The translations under genes were made by a program, and so were the position numbers. From an uncultured Sphingomonadaceae bacterium (lineage in GTDB: Bacteria; Pseudomonadota; Alphaproteobacteria; Sphingomonadales; Sphingomonadaceae): a stretch of 64,000 nucleotides of DNA. Positions 28,739 through 37,460 of this stretch are shown one piece after another; the first letter of the stretch is position 1, and every line of letters begins with the position of its first letter. The stretch spans positions 310,001 to 374,000 of the forward strand of contig CANMNF010000003.1 in NCBI GenBank assembly GCA_947499255.1, given 5' to 3'. The notes below the pieces were generated by a model. That model saw only the letters and a program-made list of their open reading frames with translations. It was not told where the DNA came from and did no database searches.

Positions 28739-29054
28739 GAGATTAGTCCCCTGAGGCGGCCGGTCCAAAATTGGCCAGTTACATTGGAAGTGCCCATCTG
28801 CCTGTTCGACTTCCCTTCGAGCAGAAAGAGTGCGCAACGCTGTTATTGACGTGCTTGAAGGTTAAACTAGTTTCAATTCCAATTAGACGAAATTCACATA
28901 TTGCTTTGTTCGTGTTGCAGATTGACCACAACCAATTTGCATGTCCTGCCACAGGTGACCTTGCCAAATTGCTAATCCTGATTAGGGCCACGGGACTGTG
29001 GCGCTCACACAACACTGTTTGAGGCGCAAAAATGGGCTGATGGTGGAGATAAAT
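28739..29054. other. Divergent intergenic region, TonB receptor / mtnP
   Basis: 316 bases, the longest gene-free stretch in the window. No RNA gene is seen. Two perfect short palindromes stand out: AAACTAGTTT at 28864-28873, and CTAATC-CT-GATTAG at 28972-28985. Either could be an operator for the divergent promoters. The latter lies about 70 bases before the mtnP start. Confidence 0.45.
28972..28985. promoter_or_regulatory. Short perfect palindrome, possible operator
   Basis: CTAATC and GATTAG separated by CT give a 14-base perfect inverted repeat upstream of mtnP. The size fits a dimeric helix-turn-helix regulator, but no known consensus is matched. The MarR-family gene two genes away is one candidate binder, which is speculation. 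Confidence 0.3.
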
Positions 29055-29933
29055 ATGGCCAAATGGCATATCGGAGTGATCGGCGGATCGGGGCTATATG
29101 ACCCAGGTGCGTTGGATGACGCGCAGGAAATCGCAGTCAAAAGTGCGTTTGGGGAGCCTTCAGGTCCGGTGGTGTCCGGTACGCTTGGCGGCGTGCGTTT
29201 CACTTTCATTGCGCGCCACGGGGCAGGGCACATACTCTCGCCCTCCAACGTGAATTACCGTGCGAATATCGATGTGCTTAAACGCTGCGGTGTCACCGAT
29301 GTACTGGCAATCTCGGCCATTGGTTCGCTCAAAGAAGAAATGCAGCCGGGTGAATTTGTGGTGGTGGATCAATTCATCGATCGCACAACCGGGCGTGAGC
29401 GCAGCTTTTTTGGCGATGGCATTGTGGCACATGTGCCATTGGCCGATCCGGTGTGCCCGCGCATGTCCGATTATGCTGCCAAAGCAGCGACCAAGGCCAA
29501 AGCAAACGTTCACAAAGGCGGGACATATGTGGCCATTGAAGGCCCGCAATTTTCAACGCGTGCAGAAAGCCTCATGTATCGCAGCTTTGACGCACAGGTC
29601 ATTGGCATGACCGCAATGCCCGAAGCGCGCCTCGCGCGGGAGGCTGAGCTTCCTTACGCTTTGATCGGCATGGTCACTGATTATGATTGCTGGCGGGAAC
29701 ACGATTCCGATGTCGATGTGACTGATATTCTCAAAATCATGAAAGCCAATGGCGAATTGGCGCGCGAGACATTGGTGCAATTGGCCAATGTCCTTCCCCA
29801 AACGCGCAAAGCCAGTCCGATTGACAGCGTGTTGGACTACGCCATCATCACAGCGCCCCCCAATTGGAACCCATTGTTAAAGGCACGGCTGGACGCGATA
29901 GCCAAACGTTTGTTAGATAAAAAATCGGGATAA
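29055..29933 (+). CDS. mtnP: S-methyl-5'-thioadenosine phosphorylase
   Basis: Cleaves methylthioadenosine with phosphate to adenine and 5-methylthioribose-1-phosphate in methionine salvage. 292 residues from ATG 29055 (MAKWHIGVIGGSGLYDPGAL), preceded by GGTGGAGA; upstream in-frame starts at 28998 and 29040 are less likely. Landmarks: phosphate-binding GGSGLYD, FIARHGAGHILSPSNVNYRAN, and IEGPQFSTRAESLMYR with the substrate-site residues of the MTAP branch of the PNP family. TAMPEARLAREAELPYALIGMVTDYDCW also matches. The neighbouring MarR gene follows 56 bases later. Confidence 0.94.
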   Translation: MAKWHIGVIGGSGLYDPGALDDAQEIAVKSAFGEPSGPVVSGTLGGVRFTFIARHGAGHILSPSNVNYRANIDVLKRCGVTDVLAISAIGSLKEEMQPGEFVVVDQFIDRTTGRERSFFGDGIVAHVPLADPVCPRMSDYAAKAATKAKANVHKGGTYVAIEGPQFSTRAESLMYRSFDAQVIGMTAMPEARLAREAELPYALIGMVTDYDCWREHDSDVDVTDILKIMKANGELARETLVQLANVLPQTRKASPIDSVLDYAIITAPPNWNPLLKARLDAIAKRLLDKKSG

Positions 29934-29989
29934 AGTGCTTTGACACGAAATTTGCTTTTCGGGTCGGCTTGGGGAAAGGGTAGTTGCGA

Positions 29990-30466
29990 ATGCAACCTAA
30001 CACATCATTATCGCGGTTTTTGCCGTATCAGCTTTCAATAGCGTCCAACGCAGTCAGCGGGCGGATCGCGCAGGAATATCGCTCTCGCTTTGGTTTGAGC
30101 ATTCCGGAATGGCGAGTGATGGCGATCCTTGGCGATTCGGGCGGGGTGACCCAGCGTGATCTTACGCGGCGCACTTTGATGGACAAAGTGGCTGTAAACC
30201 GCGCGTGCAAAGTGCTGGAAGATCGCAAGCTGGCTGAGCGTACTCCCAATGAACATGACGGTCGTTCACATTTGCTGGCGCTGAGCGAAGATGGCAAGAA
30301 AATGTTCGATGACATCATGCCGCTCGCCGTTGAGATGGAGCAGCGCCTGTTCGAAGGGTTTAGCGAAGAAGAAATGGGCGTGTTCCGCGATATGCTGGAT
30401 AAGGTCCAATCCCAGGTCGATGCGATGTCAGATGACAAACCACAAGACAGCGACTTTGGCGTATAG
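29990..30466 (+). CDS. MarR-family transcriptional regulator
   Basis: Winged helix-turn-helix DNA-binding protein of 158 residues. ATG 29990 is preferred over a TTG two codons upstream because AAAGGG lies 9 bases before it. The core matches MarR: IPEWRVMAILGDSGGVTQRDLTRRTLMDKVAVNRACKVLEDRKL is the HTH and recognition helix, followed by the wing ERTPNEHDGRSHLLALSEDGK. Dimer helices lie at both ends. It could regulate mtnP or an unlinked operon; effector unknown. Transcription ends at a strong hairpin shared with the convergent tad cluster. Confidence 0.9.
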   Translation: MQPNTSLSRFLPYQLSIASNAVSGRIAQEYRSRFGLSIPEWRVMAILGDSGGVTQRDLTRRTLMDKVAVNRACKVLEDRKLAERTPNEHDGRSHLLALSEDGKKMFDDIMPLAVEMEQRLFEGFSEEEMGVFRDMLDKVQSQVDAMSDDKPQDSDFGV

Positions 30467-30490
30467 GCACACCGCCGCGTCATATTGAAA

Positions 30491-30538
30491 AAGCAAAACG
30501 CCCCGGTTCTCATCAAGAGAGCCGGGGCGTTTGCTTTT
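30491..30538. terminator. Bidirectional terminator between the MarR gene and tadC
   Basis: AAACGCCCCGGTTCTC and its near-perfect complement ending GCCGGGGCGTTT enclose the loop ATCAA. The stem is flanked by AAAAAGC on the left and TTTGCTTTTAA on the right, so it works for both convergent units. Confidence 0.93.
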
Positions 30539-30550
30539 AAATCGCGCGCC

Positions 30551-31567
30551 TTAAGACGGTCCGGCTGGACCATCGCCTGAGAAGGCATCGGCGATCGAAC
30601 ATGCTGCCGGGCCAAGGATAACGATAAACAGCACAGGCAGAATGAACATGATCAGCGGCACCGTCATAATGGCTGGTAAACGTGCAGCTTTTTCTTCGGC
30701 GCGCATCATCCGCTCATTACGGAATTCAGCGGAAAGCACACGCAGCGCAGCGGCCAGCGGCGTACCATAGCGCTCGGTCTGGATCATGGTGGTCACCACG
30801 CCGCGCACAGCATCAAGGTCTACGCGGTAAGCAAGGTTCTCAAACGCCTGACGACGCTCTGTCAGAAAAGCCAGCTCAATCGCGGTGAGGGCAAATTCAT
30901 CACCCAGCTCAGGATATGCGCGGCCCAATTCCTTAGCCACGCGGTTGAACGCGGCATCCACGGTCAGGCCCGCTTCGGCACAAATCACCAACAGATCGAG
31001 CGCATCGGGCAGACCTTTTTGGATCATCTTGGTCCGCTTTGATGCGACATTGCCAAGATACAGTTCTGGACCTTTGTAGCCCAGGATAACAAGGCCAGCA
31101 AAACCCATGAAGCGCTTCATACTGCCCCATTCAGGGAACATTTCGGTCCAATAAAACAGCACGATACCCAGCAGGCCAAGCGCAACAGGCAAGACCATGC
31201 GGGCAAAGATGATGACCACGGCCATCTCTTTGTTACGAAAGCCTGCCTGGGCCAGCTTTTGCTGAACCATTTTGACCTGGCTTTCCTGAAGGACTTTCAT
31301 GCCCTCCAGCGTATCTTTCATCTTATCGGTTGTGTCTGACCGGCGCACCAGGCTCTGGCGCTTTTTCGCGCCTTGCGCCATCAGGCCGGTTTTCAGCTCT
31401 GCCCGGCGATCATTGAGCGATTTAACACGCTTTGACATCGGATCTTTCACCGTGACAGCGGCATAGACCGCAAAGATCACCGCAATGGCGGCAACACCGG
31501 CAAGGATCGAGCCGACAAGGACAACGTCCACGCCAAGTAGGGTAGGGCCAGATGAAGGTGTAATCAT
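30551..31567 (-). CDS. tadC: Tad pilus inner-membrane platform protein TadC
   Basis: Type II secretion system F-domain protein that forms, with TadB, the inner-membrane platform for Flp pilus assembly. 338 residues. N-terminal helix VLVGSILAGVAAIAVIFAVYA, a cytoplasmic stretch, two central helices (MVLPVALGLLGIVLFYW region), then the T2SSF domain with LPDALDLLVICAEAGLTVDAAFNRVAKELG and TERYGTPLAAALRVLSAEFR. The C-terminal helix is VPLIMFILPVLFIVILG. Last gene of the cpa/tad cluster, 17 bases after tadB. Caulobacter calls this gene cpaH. Confidence 0.92.
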   Translation of the reverse strand: MITPSSGPTLLGVDVVLVGSILAGVAAIAVIFAVYAAVTVKDPMSKRVKSLNDRRAELKTGLMAQGAKKRQSLVRRSDTTDKMKDTLEGMKVLQESQVKMVQQKLAQAGFRNKEMAVVIIFARMVLPVALGLLGIVLFYWTEMFPEWGSMKRFMGFAGLVILGYKGPELYLGNVASKRTKMIQKGLPDALDLLVICAEAGLTVDAAFNRVAKELGRAYPELGDEFALTAIELAFLTERRQAFENLAYRVDLDAVRGVVTTMIQTERYGTPLAAALRVLSAEFRNERMMRAEEKAARLPAIMTVPLIMFILPVLFIVILGPAACSIADAFSGDGPAGPS

Positions 31568-31584
31568 GGTTCAGCCTTCCTCGC

Positions 31585-32556
31585 TCAAATCTCGAAACTG
31601 ACCATTTTGGCCATGATGAACCCGCCAATACTCATCCATACCAAGCCACCAAGGCCGGTGATGATAAGGCGATCATCTTCAAAGAAACCGCCCAGATATT
31701 CAGGGTTGAGCCAATAGATCATAATGAACACCAGGAACGGCAGCGCACCAACGATATAGGCCGATGCTTTGGATTCAGAGCTCATCGCTTTGATCTTCAG
31801 CTTCATCTGCCCGCGTTTGCGCAGCACTTCTGCCAGATTGGAAAGCGTTTCGGCCAGATTACCACCTGTCTCGCGTTGGATGGCAAGGGTGATCACGAAG
31901 AACTGAAATTCAGGCGTGCCGAGTTTATCGGCCGTTTCCTGCAGCGATTCTTCCATCGTTTTACCGATCTTGATCCGCTCCACCACCGCGCGGAATTCTG
32001 CGCCTACCGGGCCAGGCACTTCGCCCGCGACCACGGCCAGCGTTTCTGCCACCGGCAAACCGGATCGCAAACCGCGTACCAACAGCTCAATCGCATCGGG
32101 AAATTTGGAATTAAAGGCGTTAAGGCGCCGCTTGATCAAAAAGCCGACTACCATATGGGGGATGCCGGCACCAACCATAACGCCTACACCCAGCGACAGC
32201 ATCACTGCCCCTGATTGCAGATACATAATGGCTGTGATCGCAAGGCCAAGACCGAGGGAGCCGTACATATATTGTACAACGGACCAACCTGTACCCGTAC
32301 GCGCAAGGCGCAGCCGCAAAGCTTCGGAACGCGACCCTGCACCTGCCGCACGGTGGCGTGCAGGTTTACGTGCCGCGATGGCTTTTTTCAGCTGGCTTTC
32401 AACTTTGGTGTTGGTGCTGTCAGAGTGGCGAAAGCGCACGGCCTGCAAACGGCGAACCGCCTCTTTTGCAGGAGAGCCGCCGTTTACTACGGAATAGCCG
32501 ACGACCATCACGCCAAGCAGACAGCCAGCAAGCATTATTGTTTGCACGATGGTCAT
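31585..32556 (-). CDS. tadB: Tad pilus inner-membrane platform protein TadB
   Basis: Partner of TadC, 323 residues, T2SSF family. N-terminal helix TIMLAGCLLGVMVVGYSVV. Two helices follow at about 95-140. The F domain has FPDAIELLVRGLRSGLPVAETLAVVAGEVPGPVG and the conserved QRETGGNLAETLSNLAEVLRKR. The C-terminal helices are GALPFLVFIMIYWLN and ITGLGGLVWMSIGGFIMAK. The gene begins only 91 bases after cpaE, where cpaF (tadA) is usually found. Caulobacter name cpaG. Confidence 0.92.
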   Translation of the reverse strand: MTIVQTIMLAGCLLGVMVVGYSVVNGGSPAKEAVRRLQAVRFRHSDSTNTKVESQLKKAIAARKPARHRAAGAGSRSEALRLRLARTGTGWSVVQYMYGSLGLGLAITAIMYLQSGAVMLSLGVGVMVGAGIPHMVVGFLIKRRLNAFNSKFPDAIELLVRGLRSGLPVAETLAVVAGEVPGPVGAEFRAVVERIKIGKTMEESLQETADKLGTPEFQFFVITLAIQRETGGNLAETLSNLAEVLRKRGQMKLKIKAMSSESKASAYIVGALPFLVFIMIYWLNPEYLGGFFEDDRLIITGLGGLVWMSIGGFIMAKMVSFEI

Positions 32557-32589
32557 GACGTTTCGTCTTTCACTCTCTTATTGTCCGGC

Positions 32590-32610
32590 TGTCCGCACGC
32601 TGTGCGGACA
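32590..32610. repeat. Perfect hairpin in the cpaE-tadB spacer
   Basis: TGTCCGCAC and GTGCGGACA are perfect complements around GCT. No T-run follows in the direction of transcription, so a terminator is unlikely. It lies exactly where the cpaF gene would be expected, and may be a scar or an RNA stability element. Confidence 0.6.
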
Positions 32611-32647
32611 GGTTTCAGATGGCGCAATCCGCGTTGGAATAACCCGC

Positions 32648-33934
32648 TTAAACGGCTTCTTCTTCGGCAGTTGATTTTTTCACACCAAGCATCGATTTCA
32701 GATCGAATTTGCCCAGTAGCGAGGAGCTTTTGCCGCTGGCTTCAAGGCTTGCGCCATCGTCTTCGGCAACGCCCATAATCGCCTTGGCAATGTCATGGAT
32801 TGGTGCGGTTGTTTTGGACGATTTGTTCGCTTCCACGAAAGTCTGACCAAGCTTGGCAGCGTTGGTTGCAGCTTTCTGGTCATACACGATCTGATAGTTG
32901 ATCTTGCGTTCGATCGAAGCTTCAAAATCGGCTTTGCTGATTTCCGAAGCGCCGCCTTGCATCTTGTTGCAAACAATCAAAGGATGGGCAGCTGGTGCAT
33001 TGGCTTTCAACCAGGACAGCAGCCGGATCGTATCACGTGCAGAGGCAAGGGTAAGCTCGGTCACCAAAGTCACAACATTCACTTCGGTCAGCAGATGCGG
33101 GAAGTTGATCAGCATGTTGCGCGGCATATCGATAACGGTGTTGGAGAAGGCCTGACGGAACTCCTCTTCCAGCTGTACGAAAGCTGTACCATCGGTCATC
33201 ATCGGCGAATGAATAGGTGCCTCGGCCGACATGATGGCAAGGTTTTCATGCGCGCGGATCATGGCGCGTTCGATAAACAGGCCATCAATCCGGCTGGGGT
33301 TGTCAATCGCATCGGTCAAACCGCGGCCCGGCTCAAGATCGAGCGACAAAGCGCCGGTGCCGAAATGCACATCGAGATCCAGCAATGCGGTCGAACGGTT
33401 ATGCTCGGTTGCAAACAACCATGCGAGCGATGTCGCAATGGTGGAGGCACCCACACCGCCACGTGTGCCAACAACGGCCGTGGTGATATGTTCGCCTTCA
33501 TCATCGCCATCTTCAGAACGCGGGGCGCTGAACACAGCCTGGGCACTTGTCAGCGCATCGCGCAGGGCGTTGGCAGATAGCGGTTTGAGCAGATAATCGT
33601 GAATACCGCTGGAAAGCAGATCGCGATAAAGCCGCACATCATTGACCTGGCCTACTGCAATCACAACTGTGCCAGGTTCGCAAACCTCAGCCAAGGCGTT
33701 GATATCATTGAGCGGATCGCCGCTTTCTGACAGATCGACCATCAAGATGGCAGGGCTTGCCGCGATGGACAAAGACTGGATCGCATTGCGCAATCCGCCT
33801 TTGTTACACTTTTCCGGCTGCCAACCCATTTCGATAACAACAGGGCCAAGCACATCAAGCGCTGCTTCGTCACAGATATATGCGGCAAACGGATCGCGAT
33901 TGCCCATTCCGCCGGATTTGAAAGGAGAATTCAT
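32648..33934 (-). CDS. cpaE: Tad pilus localisation ATPase-like protein CpaE/TadZ
   Basis: Polar-localisation factor of the Tad machine, 428 residues. The N-terminal receiver-like domain (about 15-140) lacks a full phosphorylation pocket. The ParA/MinD-like domain begins with the deviant Walker A VVGTRGGVGASTIATSLAW at about 154-172; canonical KGGxGKT lysines are replaced by Arg and Ala. LLDLDVHFGTGALSLDLEP follows. Such altered P-loops are common in CpaE. Three bases separate it from cpaD upstream. The Asp/Glu-rich linker (SEDGDDEGEH) joins the domains. Confidence 0.92.
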   Translation of the reverse strand: MNSPFKSGGMGNRDPFAAYICDEAALDVLGPVVIEMGWQPEKCNKGGLRNAIQSLSIAASPAILMVDLSESGDPLNDINALAEVCEPGTVVIAVGQVNDVRLYRDLLSSGIHDYLLKPLSANALRDALTSAQAVFSAPRSEDGDDEGEHITTAVVGTRGGVGASTIATSLAWLFATEHNRSTALLDLDVHFGTGALSLDLEPGRGLTDAIDNPSRIDGLFIERAMIRAHENLAIMSAEAPIHSPMMTDGTAFVQLEEEFRQAFSNTVIDMPRNMLINFPHLLTEVNVVTLVTELTLASARDTIRLLSWLKANAPAAHPLIVCNKMQGGASEISKADFEASIERKINYQIVYDQKAATNAAKLGQTFVEANKSSKTTAPIHDIAKAIMGVAEDDGASLEASGKSSSLLGKFDLKSMLGVKKSTAEEEAV

Positions 33935-33937
33935 CGT

Positions 33938-34588
33938 TTAGCCCCCACTGTCTACTTCTGGCAGATCACCGCCGCCGCCGCCTGTAGGCTGGCGTTCACG
34001 GAAACTGTCGATTGCTGCATTGGATGTCATAACGGTTGTCTCACCAGTGCCTTTCGCGCCTTCGAGAAGATGCTCAGGATTGGCGACCATGGCCGCAAAA
34101 TTGCTGTTTACCGCGCAACCAAATCCTTCGGATGTGGTGTTGCCCAGCGTGGTGCCAAACTGGCCCGACCAGTCGGGGCAATCTGGCACATGCGCGCTGG
34201 AACGGGTCACAACCACGCGCACATTGCCGGGATCGACAAAGCCTTCGGTGACAGGTGCTGCATCGCTGATCAGGATGCCGTGGCGTCCTGCAATAGAGGC
34301 CACATCATCGCGCACTGCGGCATTGGCCAGCGCATCGTCAATTGAAACGCGGTCACCATAACCAAGGTCGAGGGTTTCAAACCAATCGGCCAGACGTTGC
34401 TGTTCCGGGACGCTCAAGCCGGTTGTTCCAGCTTGAAAATCATGGGTGTAATTGGTCCGCTCCACCACCGGTTGTTTGACCGAGTAGAGTGTTGGGTTGT
34501 GCGGGCCGTCGCCGCCGCAGGCAGCAAGGCCCAGGCCCAGCGAGAGAGCCAGGGCCGAAGCCGTGGCACGTTTGAAGCTGTTAATCAT
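33938..34588 (-). CDS. cpaD: Tad pilus lipoprotein CpaD
   Basis: Outer-membrane lipoprotein that assists the CpaC secretin. 216 residues from ATG 34588, which has GAGAGAGG 8 bases upstream; a GTG at 34612 is less likely. Lipobox LAAC places the acyl Cys at about 24. The family core is RLADWFETLDLGYGDRVSIDDA, then VRVVVTRSSAHVPDCPDWSGQ and TSEGFGCAVNSNFAAMVANPEHLLEG. The C-terminus is Gly-rich. Between cpaC and cpaE, as in Caulobacter. Confidence 0.92.
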   Translation of the reverse strand: MINSFKRATASALALSLGLGLAACGGDGPHNPTLYSVKQPVVERTNYTHDFQAGTTGLSVPEQQRLADWFETLDLGYGDRVSIDDALANAAVRDDVASIAGRHGILISDAAPVTEGFVDPGNVRVVVTRSSAHVPDCPDWSGQFGTTLGNTTSEGFGCAVNSNFAAMVANPEHLLEGAKGTGETTVMTSNAAIDSFRERQPTGGGGGDLPEVDSGG

Positions 34589-34608
34589 GGCGTTCACCTC
34601 TCTCACTT

Positions 34609-36192
34609 TCACTTCAGGCTAAAACCGGGGCGCGCAGCCTCGGCGTTTTGTTCGTTCGAGCCATCAGGGCTTTCGCCTTGGGCCAATGCGGTATCGTCTT
34701 GCTCGCCAAGGCTAACCCGCGGCGCAGCAGAGCTGTTGTTTGCAGCTGTAGGCATGGGGCGGGTTGCGCCTTGTTTGCCTGCACTGTCACGGCCAAGCAG
34801 GAATTGCTGCAAGGCATCAGCGGATGCATAACCATCGGTGGGCAAGCGAATATCGCGATCATTTACTGGCCGCACCAGATATGGCGTGACCACGATGACC
34901 AATTCGGTTTCCCCGCGTTGGAAATCGGTAGAGCGGAACAAACTGCCAAGGATCGGCAAATCGCCTACACCCGGGGCCTTGTTCACGGTGTTTGATGCGC
35001 TGTTTGACAACAGGCCTGCGATCATGAAGCTTTCACCAGAACCCAGTTCCACCGTCGTTTCTGCACGGCGCACAGTCAGAGCTGGAACAGTAAATCCGTT
35101 AAGCTGGATTGCGCCTTGATTGGAAAGCTCGGATACTTCGGGCGCCACGCGTATGGAAATGCGGCCATTGGCCAGAACGGTGGGCGTGTAAGCCAGGCTG
35201 ACCCCGAAATTGCGATATTCGATAGTGGTCGTACCCAAACCCTGACTAAGTGGGATCGGAAATTCGCCACCAGCGAGGAATTCGGCAGTTTCGCCAGAAA
35301 GCGCGGTTAGGTTTGGTTGTGACAGCGTGGTCACCAGACCTTCGCGCTCTCCCAGATCGAGTGCGCCCAGAAGGTCCACACCCAACAGATTGCCCACACC
35401 AGAGATTGTGGTGCCTGGGGAAACCGGATTAACGGTCGTACCCGTAACAGCAATCACCTCGCCAGGATTGAGCGGATCAGGAGCAAAGCCAAACGGCGTA
35501 TTACCGACACCCAGCGCATCCAAGCCCGTACCACCGGTGAAAAACCCGGTGCGCCCTTGTCCTACACCAAACTGGAAACCGCCCGAACTGTCGATCGTGT
35601 TCAGATTAACACCGATATTGCGGGCCAGTGTGCGGTTCACCTCGGCAAAGCGTACCCGCAGGTTTACTTGCAGTGGCGTTGCCATTTTCAGGCGGGAGAT
35701 CACGTTCATGTCTTCGCCGGTAAAGGCTGAGACAAGACGTTCCGCTTCGGATGCATCTTCAGGAGCAGCGACAGTGCCGGTCAGAAGCACCGTGTTGGTG
35801 CCCATCGTAGCCACGCGGATATCTGCCTCTGGCATCGCCAGATCAAGCAATTGATCAATGCTGTCGATGTTTGAACCAACGCGAACATTGGCCGACCAGA
35901 TAATATCGCCTGCTGAATTGCTGGCGTAAATCGTTGTCTCACCAGCACCCAGGCCAAAGATATACAGCTGACGCTGCGACTTCACCTGCACATCGGCAAT
36001 GCCGTCATTGGCGACGAACACATCGGCCATATTGCCAGGAACATTGACCAGCTCACCGCGGCCGATGGAGATGACAACATCTCCAGCCGGGGCGATGGTG
36101 CCCTGAGCCTGGGCCATGCCAGTTGGCATTGCGGCCAGCGGTGTAAGCGCAACTGCGGCACTTAGCACGGATTTGAGAAGGCGTTTTTGCAT
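34609..36192 (-). CDS. cpaC: Tad pilus outer-membrane secretin CpaC/RcpA
   Basis: Forms the outer-membrane pore for the Flp pilus. About 527 residues from ATG 36192, which gives the signal peptide MQKRLLKSVLSAAVALTPLA ... AQAQ. The frame is open up to 36288, where another start overlaps the cpaB stop, so an N-terminal extension of 32 residues cannot be excluded. Domains: a pilus/BON-like N-terminal segment (GRGELVNVPGNMADVFVAND), then the secretin domain with VNLRVRFAEVNRTLARNIG and the signature VITPYLVRP near the end. The C-terminal tail is rich in Ala, Gly and acidic residues. Confidence 0.92.
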   Translation of the reverse strand: MQKRLLKSVLSAAVALTPLAAMPTGMAQAQGTIAPAGDVVISIGRGELVNVPGNMADVFVANDGIADVQVKSQRQLYIFGLGAGETTIYASNSAGDIIWSANVRVGSNIDSIDQLLDLAMPEADIRVATMGTNTVLLTGTVAAPEDASEAERLVSAFTGEDMNVISRLKMATPLQVNLRVRFAEVNRTLARNIGVNLNTIDSSGGFQFGVGQGRTGFFTGGTGLDALGVGNTPFGFAPDPLNPGEVIAVTGTTVNPVSPGTTISGVGNLLGVDLLGALDLGEREGLVTTLSQPNLTALSGETAEFLAGGEFPIPLSQGLGTTTIEYRNFGVSLAYTPTVLANGRISIRVAPEVSELSNQGAIQLNGFTVPALTVRRAETTVELGSGESFMIAGLLSNSASNTVNKAPGVGDLPILGSLFRSTDFQRGETELVIVVTPYLVRPVNDRDIRLPTDGYASADALQQFLLGRDSAGKQGATRPMPTAANNSSAAPRVSLGEQDDTALAQGESPDGSNEQNAEAARPGFSLK

Positions 36193-36284
36193 CGTCTTGC
36201 CTTTCGGGGAAGCTGCTTTTCCAATGGAATTTGGACCAATGGAATCCGGGCGACTTGTTTTGGAAAATGGTTTGTTCATGATGA

Positions 36285-37385
36285 TCACCGCAGCGTTGAC
36301 ATGCCAAGCGGCACGGTCCGGGCAGCATCGCCCATCGCGCCAGCTTGCTGGTCCAGAATTCTGCCGGTCTTGCCAACAGGCTCGGTGACGGTGTTCTTGC
36401 CGCGCGTGACGCGAACCGTTGGGCCTACATGGACGCCGGCAGCGCCAGCTCCGATGCCGCGTCCCGGAGGTGGTGCTACAGCGGCTTGCTGGGGTGCAGG
36501 CGCGCCTTGGGCAGGGATCGTGCGACGTTGAAAGCGCGATACATCACCGCCGGTGACATAGGTTGTTGCACCATCACGCGGGCGGGAAACCGCCGTGCGC
36601 AGCAGTGCTTCTTCTTCTGCCGATGAAGCAGAGGAGGGCAGTTCAATCTCACCAGCGGCAATGGCGCGTTCAAGTTCGGCCTGATTATCTGCGATTGAAC
36701 GCAGCGACAGGCTAAGCGTACCGATCGTTTGCGACACAGCAATCTTTTCAGCAATCCGCGGTGTTACTTCGAGCGTAACTGTACGGAAAGCGCGAACTAC
36801 GGTGCGGCCATCTTCGGTCGTGGTGGTTTCGGTTTGCTGATCGGTTGCCAGAACGCGCAGGTTCATCAAAATGGTTTCGGTTGTTTTGAGGCCGGGGCCA
36901 TCATTGCCGTCCACAGCCTGCGTCAACATCAAGTCAACACGGTCACCCGGGAAGACAAATCCGCCAACGCCGGTCTGTGCAGAAACAGGCACAGTTACAG
37001 CGCGCATACCAGGGCCAAGCGCTGCAGCAAGGAAGCCGCGATCACCTGGGGCTACAAGCGAACCTTGTGTCACAGGTTCACCAGCGGTGACGGGATGACG
37101 CACAACCGTGCCCAGCAAAAGCTGCATGTCAGCTTCGCCATCAAGGAAGTAGGCGTCTTGCACCATTTCCTTGGGCCACATCTGATATGCAACCGCATCG
37201 GCGGTAACGATTGTGCCCACAGGCAGGCCGCGTTTTGCGACCAGCACTTTAGGGCCTTCAGGCTCGGCTTCGACAGCTTCGGCTTCGGGAGATGCTGAAC
37301 CGGTCAACAAGGTTCGCGCGGCGAGCGCTGTACCGATGGCGATAACGAGCGCCCCGATTAGCAGAATGAGCTTCTTCTTATCCAT
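36285..37385 (-). CDS. cpaB: Tad pilus assembly protein CpaB/RcpC
   Basis: Periplasmic SAF-domain protein associated with the secretin. 366 residues. N-terminal helix KLILLIGALVIAIGTALAA, then the SAF domain with VLVAKRGLPVGTIVTADAV and ERAIAAGEIELPSS downstream. PGDRVDLMLTQ and RVLATDQQTE are RcpC landmarks. The C-terminal ~90 residues are low-complexity (PAQGAPAPQQAAVAPPPGRG). Second gene of the cluster, 75 bases after cpaA. Confidence 0.9.
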   Translation of the reverse strand: MDKKKLILLIGALVIAIGTALAARTLLTGSASPEAEAVEAEPEGPKVLVAKRGLPVGTIVTADAVAYQMWPKEMVQDAYFLDGEADMQLLLGTVVRHPVTAGEPVTQGSLVAPGDRGFLAAALGPGMRAVTVPVSAQTGVGGFVFPGDRVDLMLTQAVDGNDGPGLKTTETILMNLRVLATDQQTETTTTEDGRTVVRAFRTVTLEVTPRIAEKIAVSQTIGTLSLSLRSIADNQAELERAIAAGEIELPSSASSAEEEALLRTAVSRPRDGATTYVTGGDVSRFQRRTIPAQGAPAPQQAAVAPPPGRGIGAGAAGVHVGPTVRVTRGKNTVTEPVGKTGRILDQQAGAMGDAARTVPLGMSTLR

Positions 37386-37460
37386 GACGCATCGAGCCTC
37401 TTAAAATTGTCCGTGCTTTAAGGTTTCCGTCAAATACGGGGCAAATGGTTAAAATCAGGT

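Noticed and set aside
32590-32610. Terminator between cpaE and tadB
   Set aside because: The stem is perfect, but no U-run follows it in the direction of transcription.
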